DNA of 64,000 nucleotides, taken from NCBI RefSeq assembly GCF_003344785.1, contig NZ_QPMK01000005.1, positions 124,001 through 188,000 of the forward strand, in the 5' to 3' direction. The notes beneath the pieces were generated by a model. That model was not told the DNA's origin. It searched no databases and was given only the letters and a program-made list of their open reading frames with translations. This document shows positions 1 through 9,743 of the stretch, piece by piece (position 1 is the stretch's first letter; every line of letters begins with the position of its first letter). Source of the stretch: Thalassococcus profundi. Its GTDB lineage: Bacteria; Pseudomonadota; Alphaproteobacteria; Rhodobacterales; Rhodobacteraceae. Both the position numbers and the translations under genes were made by a program.

Positions 1-890
1 CGGTCCCGGCTCAGCTGCCGGCGGATTTCATCAGTGAAGTAGTCGCGCGGCGGCAGGGATTTCTGAAACGGCTCGAAATCCCCGTTCTGCACCGACCGTA
101 GCGGCGCATCGCGCTCGGCGGCATAGGTGGCGTCGTCGATATAGCCGTTCTCGTTCATCTCGCGCAGCACGAAATTCCGGCGCGCCATCAGACGCTCCTT
201 CTCGCGGACGGGATGGTAATCCGACGGGGCCTTAGGCAGAGAGGCGAGGAACGCCGCCTCGTGCGGCGCGAGTTGGCTCAGCGTCTTGTTGAAATAGGTC
301 TGCGCCGCGGCGGTCACGCCGTAGGAATTCTGTCCGAGGAAGATCTCGTTGAGATACAACTCGAGGATCTTTTCCTTGCTCAGCGCGGATTCGACGCGGC
401 TGGCCAGGATGATCTCCTTGATCTTGCGCTCGGCCCGGCGGTCGCCGCCCAGAAGGAAGTTCTTCATCACCTGCTGGGTGATGGTCGAGGCGCCGCGTAC
501 GTCCTGCCCGCGCGAGCGCACCGCGTCGAAGGCCGCCGCCGCGATGCCGCGCAGGTCATAGCCGTCGTGGATGTAGAAATTCTTGTCCTCGGCGCTGATG
601 AACGCCTGCTTCACGAGGTCGGGAATTTCCTTGGCCGGGGTGAACAGGCGCCGTTCCTGCGCGAATTCGTCGATGATCTTGCCTTCGACCGAATAGATCC
701 GGCTGATCGTCGGGGGCGTGTACTGCGCCAGCCGCTCGTGGCTGGGCAGATCGCGGCCGTACATCCAGAACACCGCACCGATGGTGATCGCGGTCATCAT
801 CAGCCCCAGCGTGACGAGGCTGAAGATCGCACCGAAGAAAGACAGGATGAATCTGGTCAAAAGCGTATGCCCCCATGGGTTTGCGCGCAT
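1..890 (-). CDS. mrcA: Penicillin-binding protein 1A, N-terminal part (cut by window edge)
   Basis: Bifunctional peptidoglycan synthase anchored in the inner membrane; only the first 296 codons are in the window. The frame shows an N-terminal membrane segment (RFILSFFGAIFSLVTLG) followed by a GT51 transglycosylase domain: the EDKNFYIHDG stretch with the catalytic Glu, the STITQQ motif and the KIKEIILA/ELYLNEIFLGQ region. The transpeptidase domain would lie beyond base 1. An ATG at 890 follows in-frame stops; a TTG at 860 (LTRFIL) is an alternative start that fits the usual family N-terminus better. The amidase gene lies 89 bp upstream on the same strand, a common cell-wall pairing in Rhodobacteraceae. 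Confidence 0.9.
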   Translation of the reverse strand, partial: MRANPWGHTLLTRFILSFFGAIFSLVTLGLMMTAITIGAVFWMYGRDLPSHERLAQYTPPTISRIYSVEGKIIDEFAQERRLFTPAKEIPDLVKQAFISAEDKNFYIHDGYDLRGIAAAAFDAVRSRGQDVRGASTITQQVMKNFLLGGDRRAERKIKEIILASRVESALSKEKILELYLNEIFLGQNSYGVTAAAQTYFNKTLSQLAPHEAAFLASLPKAPSDYHPVREKERLMARRNFVLREMNENGYIDDATYAAERDAPLRSVQNGDFEPFQKSLPPRDYFTDEIRRQLSRD

Positions 891-979
891 TCACTATACC
901 GCATGGGCGGCGCGGTCAAAACACAACGTTGCGTGTGTTGGCTGCATCCCGCGCATCCCCGTGACGGGCGCGGCGGGGT

Positions 980-2197
980 CTACTGGCGACGCAGGCGAGA
1001 CAGCGCCGCATCCTCCAGCGCCCAGGCGTTCAGACCGTCGCGGATGCCCGCCGCCATGCCGGCGCGCCAGATCGGATCCTGCAGGTTATCGAGGTCCGCC
1101 TCGGTCGACAGGAACCCCAGTTCGATCAGCACCGACGGGATGTCGGCGGCCTTGAGCACCGAGAAGCCCGCCTGCCGCCGCGGACGCTTGTGCACGCGTC
1201 CGACGGCGTTGCGGATGCCGCCCAGCAGGTTGTCGGCGAGCGCGGCGCTGCGCGGATTGTTGTCGAGCCGCGCCAGCGACAGCAGAACCCCCGCAACCCG
1301 GTCGTCCGTGCCCGAGAGGTCCAGCCCCGCCAGCAGGTCGTCGCGGTCGTGGCGTTCCGCCAGCGCGGCCGAGGCCGCGTCCGACGCCTCGTCGGCCAGC
1401 GTGTAGATCGCCGCGCCGCGCGCGATGCCCTCGTCGAGCGCGTCCGCATGCAGCGACAGGAACACATCCGCGTCGGTCTCGTGCGCCAGCGCCACCCGCG
1501 CCTCGAGCGACACGAAGACATCCGCGTCCCGGCTCAGCACCACCTCGTAGCCGCCGGCGCGCAGCAGCACGTCGCGCAATTCGCGGGCGAAGGTCAGCAT
1601 CAGGTCCGCTTCGTTAATACCGCCGGCCTCGGCGCCGGGGTCGATGCCACCGTGGCCGGGGTCGATCATCACCCGGATCGCGCCATCGCCGCTCGGCTCA
1701 GGCGCGCGGGCGGTGGCGGCGGGCAGATCCCAGCGCGGGTCACGCGGTGCGCCGGCGCTGGCGTCAAAAGCCGCCTGGTTCACCGGCGCCAATGCGATCC
1801 GCAGCGCGGCGCTGCCGTCCTGCGGATCGACCCGCAACTCCGCCTCGTCCAGCGCCAGCGGCTTCGCCAGCGCAGCCACCAGCCGCGACCAGCCCGGACG
1901 GAAGGCGCCGACGCGCATGTCGGCCACGGCCTCGGAACGGTCGATTTCCTCCGCGTCCGCGCCCTGCCAGTCGACCTCGCGGAAATCTACCACCAGCCGG
2001 TTCGGGTCGGTCAGCGTGAAGACGCGCCACGGCACGCCCTGGCTCAGCGACAGGCTCAGTTCGGCGCCGCCGCCGCGGTCCACGAAACGGCCCTCCTCGA
2101 ACCGCGCAAGGCCACTGCCCGCGGCCTCCTGCGCCACCGCGCCGGTTCCGATCCACAGCGCCAGAAGCGCCGCGCCGACTGTCCTGATCCTGCTCAT
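980..2197 (-). CDS. amiC: N-acetylmuramoyl-L-alanine amidase with AMIN domain
   Basis: Periplasmic zinc amidase that cuts the stem peptide from MurNAc during cell separation. The 405-residue protein has a Sec signal peptide (about 1-22, ending AVA-QE), an AMIN-like beta domain (about 30-140) used for septal targeting, and a C-terminal Amidase_3 domain (about 170-390). Visible zinc and catalytic residues are His in IDPGHGG, Glu in GINEADLML, His in LSLHADA and Glu in VLIELGFLS. It sits directly upstream of the PBP1A gene on the same strand and is probably cotranscribed with it. Family assignment is firm; the amiC symbol rests on architecture. Confidence 0.93.
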   Translation of the reverse strand: MSRIRTVGAALLALWIGTGAVAQEAAGSGLARFEEGRFVDRGGGAELSLSLSQGVPWRVFTLTDPNRLVVDFREVDWQGADAEEIDRSEAVADMRVGAFRPGWSRLVAALAKPLALDEAELRVDPQDGSAALRIALAPVNQAAFDASAGAPRDPRWDLPAATARAPEPSGDGAIRVMIDPGHGGIDPGAEAGGINEADLMLTFARELRDVLLRAGGYEVVLSRDADVFVSLEARVALAHETDADVFLSLHADALDEGIARGAAIYTLADEASDAASAALAERHDRDDLLAGLDLSGTDDRVAGVLLSLARLDNNPRSAALADNLLGGIRNAVGRVHKRPRRQAGFSVLKAADIPSVLIELGFLSTEADLDNLQDPIWRAGMAAGIRDGLNAWALEDAALSRLRRQ

Positions 2198-2265
2198 CCG
2201 CCATTGTCCCGGCTTGTTTCGCCCAGACTAGCCGCAAGCGCGCAGATTCGCACCCCCTCGGGCGT

Positions 2266-3408
2266 TCACCTTGCCGCCATGAAGGCCGCGAGACGCGCCA
2301 GCCCCTCGCGGATATCCTCGGTGCTGCGGGCGTAGGAAAACCGCAGGGTGCCCGCGCCGCGCTCCGGATCGAAATCCAGCCCGGGCGTCACTGCGACGCC
2401 CGCCTTGTCGAGGATCTCGGCGGCGAAGGCGCGGCTGTCGTCGGTCAGGTGCGACACATCGGCGTAGACGTAGAAGGCGCCGTCCGGCGGGGCGATCCGG
2501 TCGAAACCGGCCTTTGGCAATCCCTCGAGCATCAGCGCACGGTTGGCCCGGTAGACATCCATGTTGGCCCGCAATTCCTCGGGCGCATCCATCGCCGCCA
2601 GGGCCGCCACCTGCGCCGCGTGGGGCGCGCAGATGAACATGTTCTGCGCCAGCCGCTCGACCTGCCGCACCTGCGCGGGCGGCACCACCAGCCAGCCGAC
2701 GCGCCAGCCGGTCATGCTGAAATACTTGGAGAACGAGTTGATCACGCAGACATCGTCGCTGATCTGCAGCGCGGTCACCGCCTTCTTGTCGTATTCGATG
2801 CCGTGATAGATCTCGTCCGACAGAAAGGTCGCGCCGCGCGCGTGGCACGTCTCGATCAGCGCCGCCATCGCGTCGCGGTCCAGCATCGTGCCCGTGGGAT
2901 TGGCCGGAGAGGCGACCATCAGCCCGTCGTAGTCGAGACCCTCGAGGTCCGACGGCACCGGTTGCAGGCGGTTCTCGGGCGCGGTCTGCACCTCCACCGG
3001 CACCAGGTCCATCGCCTTGAGGATCTGCCGGTAGGACGGATAGCCCGGCGCCCCCAGCACCACCCGGTCGCGCGCGTCGAACAGGGCCGAGAAGGCGAGG
3101 ATGAAACCGCCGGACGACCCCGGCGTCACCACCACGCGCGCGGGATCGAGGTCGACATCGTACCAGTCGCCGTAAAGCCGCGCGATCCGCGCGCGCAACG
3201 CCGGCAGACCCAGCGCCACGGTATAGCCCAACGCATCGCTCTGCATCGCCTGCGCCAATGCGTCGCGCGCGGCGGCGGGCGCGGGCGTGCCGGGTTGGCC
3301 GACCTCCATGTGGATGATGTGGCGGCCCGCGTCCTCGGCCTGCCGGGCGGCCTCCATCACGTCCATCACAATGAAGGGATCGACGGCCCCGCGTCTTGAG
3401 TTCTTCAT
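2266..3408 (-). CDS. PLP-dependent class I/II aminotransferase
   Basis: A 380-residue fold-type I aminotransferase, cytosolic. Recognisable elements are the N-terminal MEVGQPGTPAP stretch, GSSGGFILAF for phosphate binding, SPANPTGTM with the conserved Asn, LSDEIYHGIEYD with the Asp that contacts the pyridine nitrogen, and the PLP lysine in SFSKYFSMTGWRVGW. The length is normal. The substrate cannot be read from sequence; aspartate, aromatic or branched-chain substrates are all possible. It is divergent from the M48 protease gene with 69 bp between the starts, so both promoters must be compact. Confidence 0.9.
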   Translation of the reverse strand: MKNSRRGAVDPFIVMDVMEAARQAEDAGRHIIHMEVGQPGTPAPAAARDALAQAMQSDALGYTVALGLPALRARIARLYGDWYDVDLDPARVVVTPGSSGGFILAFSALFDARDRVVLGAPGYPSYRQILKAMDLVPVEVQTAPENRLQPVPSDLEGLDYDGLMVASPANPTGTMLDRDAMAALIETCHARGATFLSDEIYHGIEYDKKAVTALQISDDVCVINSFSKYFSMTGWRVGWLVVPPAQVRQVERLAQNMFICAPHAAQVAALAAMDAPEELRANMDVYRANRALMLEGLPKAGFDRIAPPDGAFYVYADVSHLTDDSRAFAAEILDKAGVAVTPGLDFDPERGAGTLRFSYARSTEDIREGLARLAAFMAAR

Positions 3409-3477
3409 GCGGTCCTCCGTAAAGTGCGCCTGCCGGGTGATGTCCCGGGGTTAAAGGACGAACGGGACGACGCGTCA

Positions 3478-4797
3478 ATGGCCCAGCTTAAATGGATTGT
3501 CTGCGCTTTGGCGCTGGTTCTGGCCGGTGCCCTGCCCGCCCGTGCCGTCGACCTGCTGCGCGACGCGGACGTGGAATACGGCCTGGCGCAGCTGGCCGCC
3601 CCGGTGCTGCGCGGGGCTGGTCTCAGCCCCAACCAGGTACGGGTGATGGTGGTGGACGACACCGGGCTCAACGCCTTTGTCGCAGACACGCAGCATATCT
3701 TCATCAATTCCGGCATGATCCTGAAGCTCGAGTCCGCGGGCGCGCTGCAATCGGTGATCGCCCACGAGGCCGCGCATATCACCAACGGCCACATCACCCG
3801 CCGGCTTGGCAACATGCGCAACGCCCGCACCGCGACGGGCCTTGGCATGGCGCTGGCGCTGGCCGCCGGGGCCGCGACCGGCAGCGCCGAAGCGGCGGTG
3901 GGCGTGGCCGCGGGCACCAGTTCCTCCGCCATGCGCCGCTTCCTGTCGCACACCCGCGCCGAGGAGGCCGCCGCCGACCAGAGCGCCGTTCGCGCGATGG
4001 TACGCGCCGGGATCGACCCGCGCGGCGCGGTCGAGGTGTTCGAGATCTTCCGCGGACAGGAGGCGCTGTCGGTCGGGCGGCAGGATCCCTACATGCAGAC
4101 CCATCCGCTGACCCGCGACCGCATGCGCGCGCTCGAAGGCTTCGTCGCCGCCTATGGCAAATCCCTGCCAGACGACCCCACCGCGGCCTACTGGTTCGCG
4201 CGGGTGCAGGGCAAGATTTCGGCCTTCACCCGCGCGCCGTCCTGGACGCTGCGCCGTGCGGGCAGCAGCCCCAGCCGCGACATCGCGCTGATGCGCGAAG
4301 CGGCGGCGCACCACCGGCAAAGCGACCTGGGCCGGGCGCTGGCCGCCATCGACGGCGCGCTGGCCCTGCGTCCGCGCGATCCCTACCTGATGGAGCTGAA
4401 GGGCCAGATCCTGCTGGAGAACCGCCGCGCCGGCCCGGCAGTGCAGGTCTACCAGAACGCCGTGAGCCTCGCGCCCGGCCATGCGCTGATCCTCGGCGGG
4501 CTGGGCCGGGCGCTGCTGGCCGCAGGCAACCCGCAGGCGGCGCTGCAGGCGTTGGAACAGTCCCGATCGCGGGATTTCCGCGACGCCCGGGTGCTGCGCG
4601 ACCTCGCCGCCGCCTATGCCCAGACCGGCCAGCCCGGAATGGCCTCGGCGGTGACCGCGGAACGCTATGCGCTGCAGGGGCGGCTCAAGGATGCGGGCAT
4701 CCACGCCACCCGCGCCATGGGCCTCTTGCCGCGCGGATCGGCGGCATGGCAACGCTCGCAGGATGTGCTAAGTGCGGCGGAACGCGCCGCGAGATAA
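3478..4797 (+). CDS. Periplasmic M48 metalloprotease with TPR repeats (BepA-like)
   Basis: A 439-residue secreted zinc protease of the kind that handles outer-membrane protein assembly. It has a signal peptide (cleavage after LPARA), an M48 domain with HEAAH in VIAHEAAHITNGH and a downstream Glu in RAEEAAADQ as third ligand, then a C-terminal TPR region (about 285-435, repeated ALALRPRDPYL/AVSLAPGHAL units). The start at 3478 places the signal peptide at the N-terminus; an upstream in-frame GTG at 3424 would add 18 polar residues before it and is less likely. The DsbA-like gene follows after 20 bp, suggesting one envelope-quality transcript. Confidence 0.9.
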   Translation: MAQLKWIVCALALVLAGALPARAVDLLRDADVEYGLAQLAAPVLRGAGLSPNQVRVMVVDDTGLNAFVADTQHIFINSGMILKLESAGALQSVIAHEAAHITNGHITRRLGNMRNARTATGLGMALALAAGAATGSAEAAVGVAAGTSSSAMRRFLSHTRAEEAAADQSAVRAMVRAGIDPRGAVEVFEIFRGQEALSVGRQDPYMQTHPLTRDRMRALEGFVAAYGKSLPDDPTAAYWFARVQGKISAFTRAPSWTLRRAGSSPSRDIALMREAAAHHRQSDLGRALAAIDGALALRPRDPYLMELKGQILLENRRAGPAVQVYQNAVSLAPGHALILGGLGRALLAAGNPQAALQALEQSRSRDFRDARVLRDLAAAYAQTGQPGMASAVTAERYALQGRLKDAGIHATRAMGLLPRGSAAWQRSQDVLSAAERAAR

Positions 4798-4817
4798 TTC
4801 TGACCAAGGAGACACCG

Positions 4818-5564
4818 ATGACCCGATCCCTGACCGCCGCCGTCCTGGCTGCAAGCCTCGCCGCGGGCCCTGCGCTGTCCTTCGACATCTCGGCCATGAC
4901 CGAGGCCGAGCGCGAGGCCTTCGGACAGGAGGTGCGGGACTATCTGATGGAGAACCCGCAGGTGATCCTCGACGCGGTGACCGCGCTCGAGGAACAGCAG
5001 GCCGATCAGCAGGCCGCCGCGGACGAGGCGCTGGTGGCCGACAATGCCGATGCGATCTTCGACGACGGCTATTCATGGGTCGGCGGCAATCCCGACGGCG
5101 ATATCACCGTGGTCGAATTCCTCGACTACCGCTGCGGCTACTGCCGGCGCGCCGCCGAAGAGGTCGAGCAACTGATCGCCAGCGACGGCAACATCCGCTT
5201 CATCGTCAAGGAATTCCCGATCCTGGGCGAAGCCTCGGTGCTGAGCTCGCGCTTTGCTCTCGCCGTGCGAGAAGTGGCGGGGGACGACGCCTACAAGGCC
5301 GCCCATGACGCGCTGATCGCGCTCAATTCCGACATGAGCGAGCCGGTGATGCGGCGGCTGGCGGAGTCGCTCGGCGTCGATGCGGACGCGGTGCTGGCCG
5401 AGATGGACAGCGAGGAGATCACGCAGGTGATCACCGACACCCGCGCGCTGGCGCAGAAGCTGAGCATCAACGGCACGCCCACGTTCGTCATGGGAGACGA
5501 GCTGGTGCGCGGCTACGTGCCGCTCGACGCGATGCAGCAGATCGTGGCGCAGGAACGCTCCTGA
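4818..5564 (+). CDS. DsbA-family periplasmic thiol-disulfide oxidoreductase
   Basis: A 248-residue thioredoxin-fold protein. It has a signal peptide (to about residue 21, GPALS-FD), an N-terminal helical segment (EREAFGQEVRDYLMENPQ...) of the sort that oligomerises ScsC/BdbD-like proteins, and a thioredoxin domain with the active site C-G-Y-C in LDYRCGYCRRA and the cis-Pro loop NGTPTFVMG. The start is set by the ATG at 4818 after AAGGAGACACCG, which carries a good ribosome-binding site. It is the second gene after the M48 protease. The 3' side abuts a composite hairpin repeat that separates it from convergent ispG. Confidence 0.92.
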   Translation: MTRSLTAAVLAASLAAGPALSFDISAMTEAEREAFGQEVRDYLMENPQVILDAVTALEEQQADQQAAADEALVADNADAIFDDGYSWVGGNPDGDITVVEFLDYRCGYCRRAAEEVEQLIASDGNIRFIVKEFPILGEASVLSSRFALAVREVAGDDAYKAAHDALIALNSDMSEPVMRRLAESLGVDADAVLAEMDSEEITQVITDTRALAQKLSINGTPTFVMGDELVRGYVPLDAMQQIVAQERS

Positions 5565-5596
5565 TCCGATCGCCGCGCCCGGCCGATGGTTCGGGA

Positions 5597-5703
5597 GTGA
5601 GGGGCCAGCCCCTCACACTCCCCGGAGATTTAGGGGCAAGATGAAGCCTGAAGCGCCGCGCGATCCGGCTTCATCTTGCCAATAAACTCCCGCCGGAGGC
5701 GGC
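5597..5703. repeat. Composite hairpin repeat (copy 1) between convergent genes
   Basis: A 20-nt hairpin (GTGAGGGGC-CA-GCCCCTCAC, 5597-5616) is followed by a larger imperfect inverted repeat whose inner stem is CAAGATGAAGCC (5637-5648) pairing with GGCTTCATCTTG (5667-5678). Outer arms read CTCCCCGGAG...TTTA and AATAAACTCC...GGAGG. The right arm closely matches sequences at 29166 and 50189, and the first hairpin matches one at 40456. It lies between the converging dsbA-like and ispG genes and could stop transcription in both directions, although it lacks a T-tract. Confidence 0.8.
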
Positions 5704-5768
5704 ATGACAGCTGATGCGGGCGGCGCGTTTCGAAAGCCGGGCACAGCGGCACGGCCGGGCCCCGACCC

Positions 5769-6899
5769 TTACTCGGCCGCTTGCGTTGCGGCCTCTTCCG
5801 CCTCGAGTTCAGCGGCTTTCTTTTCCACCTGCTCGACGATGTGGTCGATCATCTCGTCGTTGCTGAGCTTGTGGCTCTGCTTGCCGGCGAGGTAGACCAT
5901 ACCCGCGCCGCTGCCGCCGCCGGTGAAACCCACGTCGGTCATCAGCGCCTCGCCGGGGCCGTTCACCACGCAGCCGATGATCGACAGGCTCATCGGCGTC
6001 TTGATGTGCTCCAGCCGCTTTTCCAACGCCTCGACGGTCTTGATCACGTCGAACCCCTGTCGTGCGCAGCTGGGGCAGGAGATGATGTTGACGCCGCGGT
6101 GGCGCAGGCCCAGGGATTTCAGGATCTCGTAGCCGACCTTGACCTCTTCGACCGGGTCCGCCGAGAGCGACACGCGGATCGTGTCGCCGATGCCCATCCA
6201 CAGCAGGTTGCCAAGGCCAATGGCGGACTTGATCGTGCCGGACGTCAGCCCGCCCGCCTCGGTGATGCCGAGGTGGATGGGCGCGTCAGTCTGTTCCGCC
6301 AGCTGCTGGTAGGCCGCGGCGGCCATGAAGACGTCGGAGGCCTTGCAGCTGATCTTGAACTCGTGGAAATCGTTGTCCTGCAGGATGCGGATATGCTCAA
6401 GCCCGCTTTCGACCATCGCATCCGGGCACGGCTCCCCGTATTTTTCCAGCAGGTGCTTTTCCAGGCTGCCCGCATTGACGCCGATGCGCATGGAACAGCC
6501 GTGGTCGCGCGCGGCCTGGATCACTTCGCGCACGCGTTCCTTGCTGCCGATGTTGCCGGGGTTGATGCGCAGACAGGCCGCGCCCGCCTCGGCCGCTTCG
6601 ATGCCGCGCTTGTAGTGAAAATGGATGTCGGCGACGATCGGCACCGGACTTTCGCGGACGATTTCCTTCAACGCCTTCGACGAGGCCTCGTCCGGGACCG
6701 AGACGCGCACGATGTCGGCGCCTGCATCGGCGGCGGCCTGGACCTGGGCCACGGTCGCCTTGACGTCGGGCGTCGGCGTGTTGGTCATGGTCTGCACGGT
6801 GATCGGCGCATCGCCACCGACCGGGACCGATCCGACCATGATCTGGCGCGATGTCCGGCGGTAGATGTTGCGCCACGGGCGGACGTGGTTGAGGCTCAT
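5769..6899 (-). CDS. ispG: 4-hydroxy-3-methylbut-2-enyl diphosphate synthase
   Basis: IspG (GcpE) performs the penultimate step of the MEP isoprenoid pathway, converting methylerythritol cyclodiphosphate to HMBPP with a 4Fe-4S cluster. The 376-residue protein shows the N-terminal TIM barrel ([43 protein letters not shown]) and the C-terminal cluster domain with the Cys pair in SCPSCARQ, the third Cys in [12 protein letters not shown] and the cluster-ligating Glu of that motif. The C-terminus is Glu/Ala rich. Length and motifs are standard for the short bacterial form. The gene is followed on the same strand by none; upstream lies a RodZ-like gene in the same direction. Confidence 0.97.
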   Translation of the reverse strand: MSLNHVRPWRNIYRRTSRQIMVGSVPVGGDAPITVQTMTNTPTPDVKATVAQVQAAADAGADIVRVSVPDEASSKALKEIVRESPVPIVADIHFHYKRGIEAAEAGAACLRINPGNIGSKERVREVIQAARDHGCSMRIGVNAGSLEKHLLEKYGEPCPDAMVESGLEHIRILQDNDFHEFKISCKASDVFMAAAAYQQLAEQTDAPIHLGITEAGGLTSGTIKSAIGLGNLLWMGIGDTIRVSLSADPVEEVKVGYEILKSLGLRHRGVNIISCPSCARQGFDVIKTVEALEKRLEHIKTPMSLSIIGCVVNGPGEALMTDVGFTGGGSGAGMVYLAGKQSHKLSNDEMIDHIVEQVEKKAAELEAEEAATQAAE

Positions 6900-6996
6900 G
6901 GCCGGGCTCCCTCAGAACGCGGATCGGGCAGGCGTCGCGCCTGCCCTTTCACAATAGCTAACGCTGGAATGGGCCCGGTTCAACCGCGGCGCGCGG

Positions 6997-8259
6997 TCAC
7001 TGCTCCGCGACCGGGTCCGGCGCGTTGAGTTCGGCGACGACGCGCGCGAGGTCCTGGTCCTGCTCGATGGCCGCTACGGAATAGGCATCGGTCAGGTTCG
7101 CCACCGACAGAGAGAGGTTCGACGTCACCTGTCCGCGGGCGCCGGCGGGGCCGTAGGTCTGGCCGCCCATGGCGAAATAGATCGCGCCCGATTCGCCCAC
7201 GCGCAGGGTCGCCGGGTCCTGGGTCTGCGGGATCTGGTAGGTGTCGCCGGCGTTCATGATCGCCTCGTAGATCACCGTGCCGTCGGCAGCGCGCACGCGC
7301 ACCCAGGCGGGCCGCACGGCCAGCATGGTCACACCCGGCGCGCTGTCCTCGAGCACCTGCGGGCTTGGGACCTCGCCGCCCACCGCCTCTGCCAGGGCGC
7401 GGTCGATGGCGCGGGTGTCGGACCCGTCGGGCGTGGACATCTCCGGCAGATCGCGCTGCGCGGCCTCGGCAAAGGCTCCGACGCTGCGGGGGTCGAGGGT
7501 CGAGATCGGCGCATCGCGCGCCACAAGCACCGGCACGTCCAGCGCCTGCGGGCGGTAGAGCCGGTCCAGCGCCTCGTTCGACGGCGGGGTGAAGACGCCC
7601 GCGACCTCGGTCTCGCCTTCGGTGCTTTCGCCGGCGTCACTGCCGCGCACCGCGCCGTCCAGCGGGTCGAGGTCCGACAGCACCACCGGTGTCTGTTCCA
7701 CCGGCGCAAGCTGCACGCGCTGCACTTCCTGCAGGACCGACCAGCCGCCGAAGCCGATGCCGCCGATCAGCAGCAGCAGCACCAGCGACGACCCGATGGC
7801 CCCCGGTTCGATGCGCGACAGCAGGCTGTCGTTCTGCGGGACGAAGGACATGCTGGGCTGGGCGAAGGGGTCGCGCGCCTTGGGCTTGGGCGCGCCGGAC
7901 AGCTCTTCGCGTTTCTTGATCACCGACGCCTTTTCCGACATGCCATGTGCGGTGGCGAACCCGCTTTCGGCGCAGAAAGCGGCGAACGTGTCGTCGGGAT
8001 CCATGTTGAGATAGCGCGCGTAGGACCGCACGTAGCCGGCGATGAAACCCGGCGTGTCGAAAGCGGATGGGTCGCAATTTTCGATCGCGGCGATGTAGCT
8101 CGCCTTGATGCGGAGTTCGCGCTGCACGTCGAGAAGGGATTTGCCGAGCGTCGCCCGCTCGCCGCGCATGACGTCACCGAGGCGAAGTTCGAAGTCGTCA
8201 AAGCCCATCGGCTTTGCGTCCTCAAACGTCTCCTTGCGCTGTGACTTGCGCCCAATCAT
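6997..8259 (-). CDS. RodZ-like HTH membrane protein with DUF4115 domain
   Basis: A 420-residue bitopic protein. The N-terminal part has a Cro/CI-type helix-turn-helix (LGDVMRGERATLGKSLLDVQ.../KASYIAAIENCDPSAF), followed by an acidic linker, one membrane segment (SSLVLLLLIGGIGFGGWSVL, about residue 175) and a periplasmic region ending in a DUF4115 beta domain (VRPAWVRVRAADGTVIYE...GDTYQIP). RodZ links MreB to the elongasome, which fits the nearby cell-wall genes, but the long periplasmic part makes the exact role uncertain. The start at 8259 (MIGRKSQ) is preferred over an in-frame start 25 codons upstream because family members begin there. Confidence 0.88.
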   Translation of the reverse strand: MIGRKSQRKETFEDAKPMGFDDFELRLGDVMRGERATLGKSLLDVQRELRIKASYIAAIENCDPSAFDTPGFIAGYVRSYARYLNMDPDDTFAAFCAESGFATAHGMSEKASVIKKREELSGAPKPKARDPFAQPSMSFVPQNDSLLSRIEPGAIGSSLVLLLLIGGIGFGGWSVLQEVQRVQLAPVEQTPVVLSDLDPLDGAVRGSDAGESTEGETEVAGVFTPPSNEALDRLYRPQALDVPVLVARDAPISTLDPRSVGAFAEAAQRDLPEMSTPDGSDTRAIDRALAEAVGGEVPSPQVLEDSAPGVTMLAVRPAWVRVRAADGTVIYEAIMNAGDTYQIPQTQDPATLRVGESGAIYFAMGGQTYGPAGARGQVTSNLSLSVANLTDAYSVAAIEQDQDLARVVAELNAPDPVAEQ

Positions 8260-8385
8260 GACACCTGCCCCATGTGATCCATGCCCTGCCCCGCTTCTGC
8301 CCTGTCGCGACACATGACGATTCGAGTCGCGCACTTATTACGGCGAGCTTAACACATCGCAAGGTTCAATACACGATTTAGAGGG

Positions 8386-9609
8386 CTATCCGGCCAGTTC
8401 GGCACGATTCAGCGCACAATGTGACCACAGTTCGTCCATCGCATGAATCAGCGTGTTCATCTCGTCCGGACCGTGCACCGGCGACGGGGTGAAGCGCAAA
8501 CGCTCGGTCCCACGCGGCACCGTCGGATAGTTGATCGGCTGCACGTAGATGCCGTAGCCGTCCAGCAGCATGTCCGACAATTGCTTGGTGTGCACCGGGT
8601 CGCCGACGATCACCGGGACGATGTGGCTGCCGTGGTCGATGAGCGGCAGGCCCATGGCCTTGAGCCGGGTTTTCAGGATCTTCGCCTGGGTCTGATGCTG
8701 GTCGCGGCGCTCCTGGTCGCGCTTGAGATGCGCGACAGATGCCGCGGCCCCGGCGGCCACGGCGGGCGGCAGCGATGTGGTAAAGATGAACCCGGGCGCA
8801 TAGGACCGGATCGCATCGCACATCTTGGCCGATGCGGCGATATAGCCGCCCATCACGCCATAGGCCTTTGCCAGCGTACCGTTGATGATGTCGAGCCGAT
8901 GCATCAGCCGGTCGCGTTCGGCCACCCCGGCGCCGCGCGGTCCGTACATGCCGACGGCGTGAACCTCGTCGATATAGGTCAGCGCGCCGAATTCGTCGGC
9001 GAGGTCGCAGATCGCCTCGATCGGACCGAAATCTCCATCCATGGAATAGATCGATTCGAAGGCGATCAGCTTCGGCGCCGCGGGATCGTCGGCCTCGAGC
9101 AGTTCACGCAGGTGCGCGACATCGTTGTGACGGAAGATGCGCTTGGCCCCGCCGTTGCGGCGCACGCCCTCGATCATGCTCGCATGGTTGAGCGCGTCGG
9201 AATAGATGATCAGCCCCGGAAACAGCTTCGGCAGGGTCGAGAGCGTCGCGTCGTTGGCGATGTAGGCCGAGGTGAAGAGCAGAGCCGCTTCCTTGCCGTG
9301 CAGGTCAGCCAGCTCGGCCTCGAGCCGCTTGTGATAGACTGTGGTGCCCGAGATGTTGCGCGTGCCGCCGGAGCCCGCGCCGGTGGCGTCAAGCGCCTCG
9401 TGCATGGCCTTCAGGACCGCCGAATGCTGCCCCATGCCAAGATAGTCGTTGCCGCACCATACGGTGATCGGGCACTCGGAGCCGTCGGACTTGCGCCAGG
9501 TGGCATGCGGAAACTGACCTTGCTTGCGCTCGATGTCGATGAAGGTCCGGTAACGGCCTTCTTCGTGCAGGCGGTTCAGGGCTTGGTCGAGTTTCGCGGT
9601 GTAGTCCAC
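8386..9609 (-). CDS. hemA: 5-aminolevulinate synthase
   Basis: Makes 5-aminolevulinate from glycine and succinyl-CoA, the first step of tetrapyrrole synthesis in alphaproteobacteria. The 407-residue PLP enzyme shows the family hallmarks: [26 protein letters not shown], the [15 protein letters not shown] region, [17 protein letters not shown] and the PLP lysine in [16 protein letters not shown]. Its product feeds HemB (38710-39708 in this window). A perfect FNR-type palindrome lies 135 bp upstream of the start, pointing to oxygen-dependent control. A small multidrug-resistance-like gene is transcribed divergently; the 304 bp between them hold only that box and no other gene. Confidence 0.97.
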   Translation of the reverse strand: MDYTAKLDQALNRLHEEGRYRTFIDIERKQGQFPHATWRKSDGSECPITVWCGNDYLGMGQHSAVLKAMHEALDATGAGSGGTRNISGTTVYHKRLEAELADLHGKEAALLFTSAYIANDATLSTLPKLFPGLIIYSDALNHASMIEGVRRNGGAKRIFRHNDVAHLRELLEADDPAAPKLIAFESIYSMDGDFGPIEAICDLADEFGALTYIDEVHAVGMYGPRGAGVAERDRLMHRLDIINGTLAKAYGVMGGYIAASAKMCDAIRSYAPGFIFTTSLPPAVAAGAAASVAHLKRDQERRDQHQTQAKILKTRLKAMGLPLIDHGSHIVPVIVGDPVHTKQLSDMLLDGYGIYVQPINYPTVPRGTERLRFTPSPVHGPDEMNTLIHAMDELWSHCALNRAELAG

Positions 9610-9743
9610 CGGCGCCTCCTGTCTTTAGCGGGCCGTTCGAGGCGGCCGTCGGTGCGGGGGGCATCCCGCATTCAAGTTCGTGAATGGATATAGGTCACTC
9701 ACCGGGTTCGCAACCGTTTAGGTTACGACCAACCGTCGCAGCC

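Noticed and set aside
3492-4817. Upstream extension of the DsbA-like frame by about 440 codons
   Set aside because: This part reads the M48 protease gene out of frame and is Arg/Gly/Pro-rich noise. The ATG at 4818 has a ribosome site and gives a proper signal peptide.
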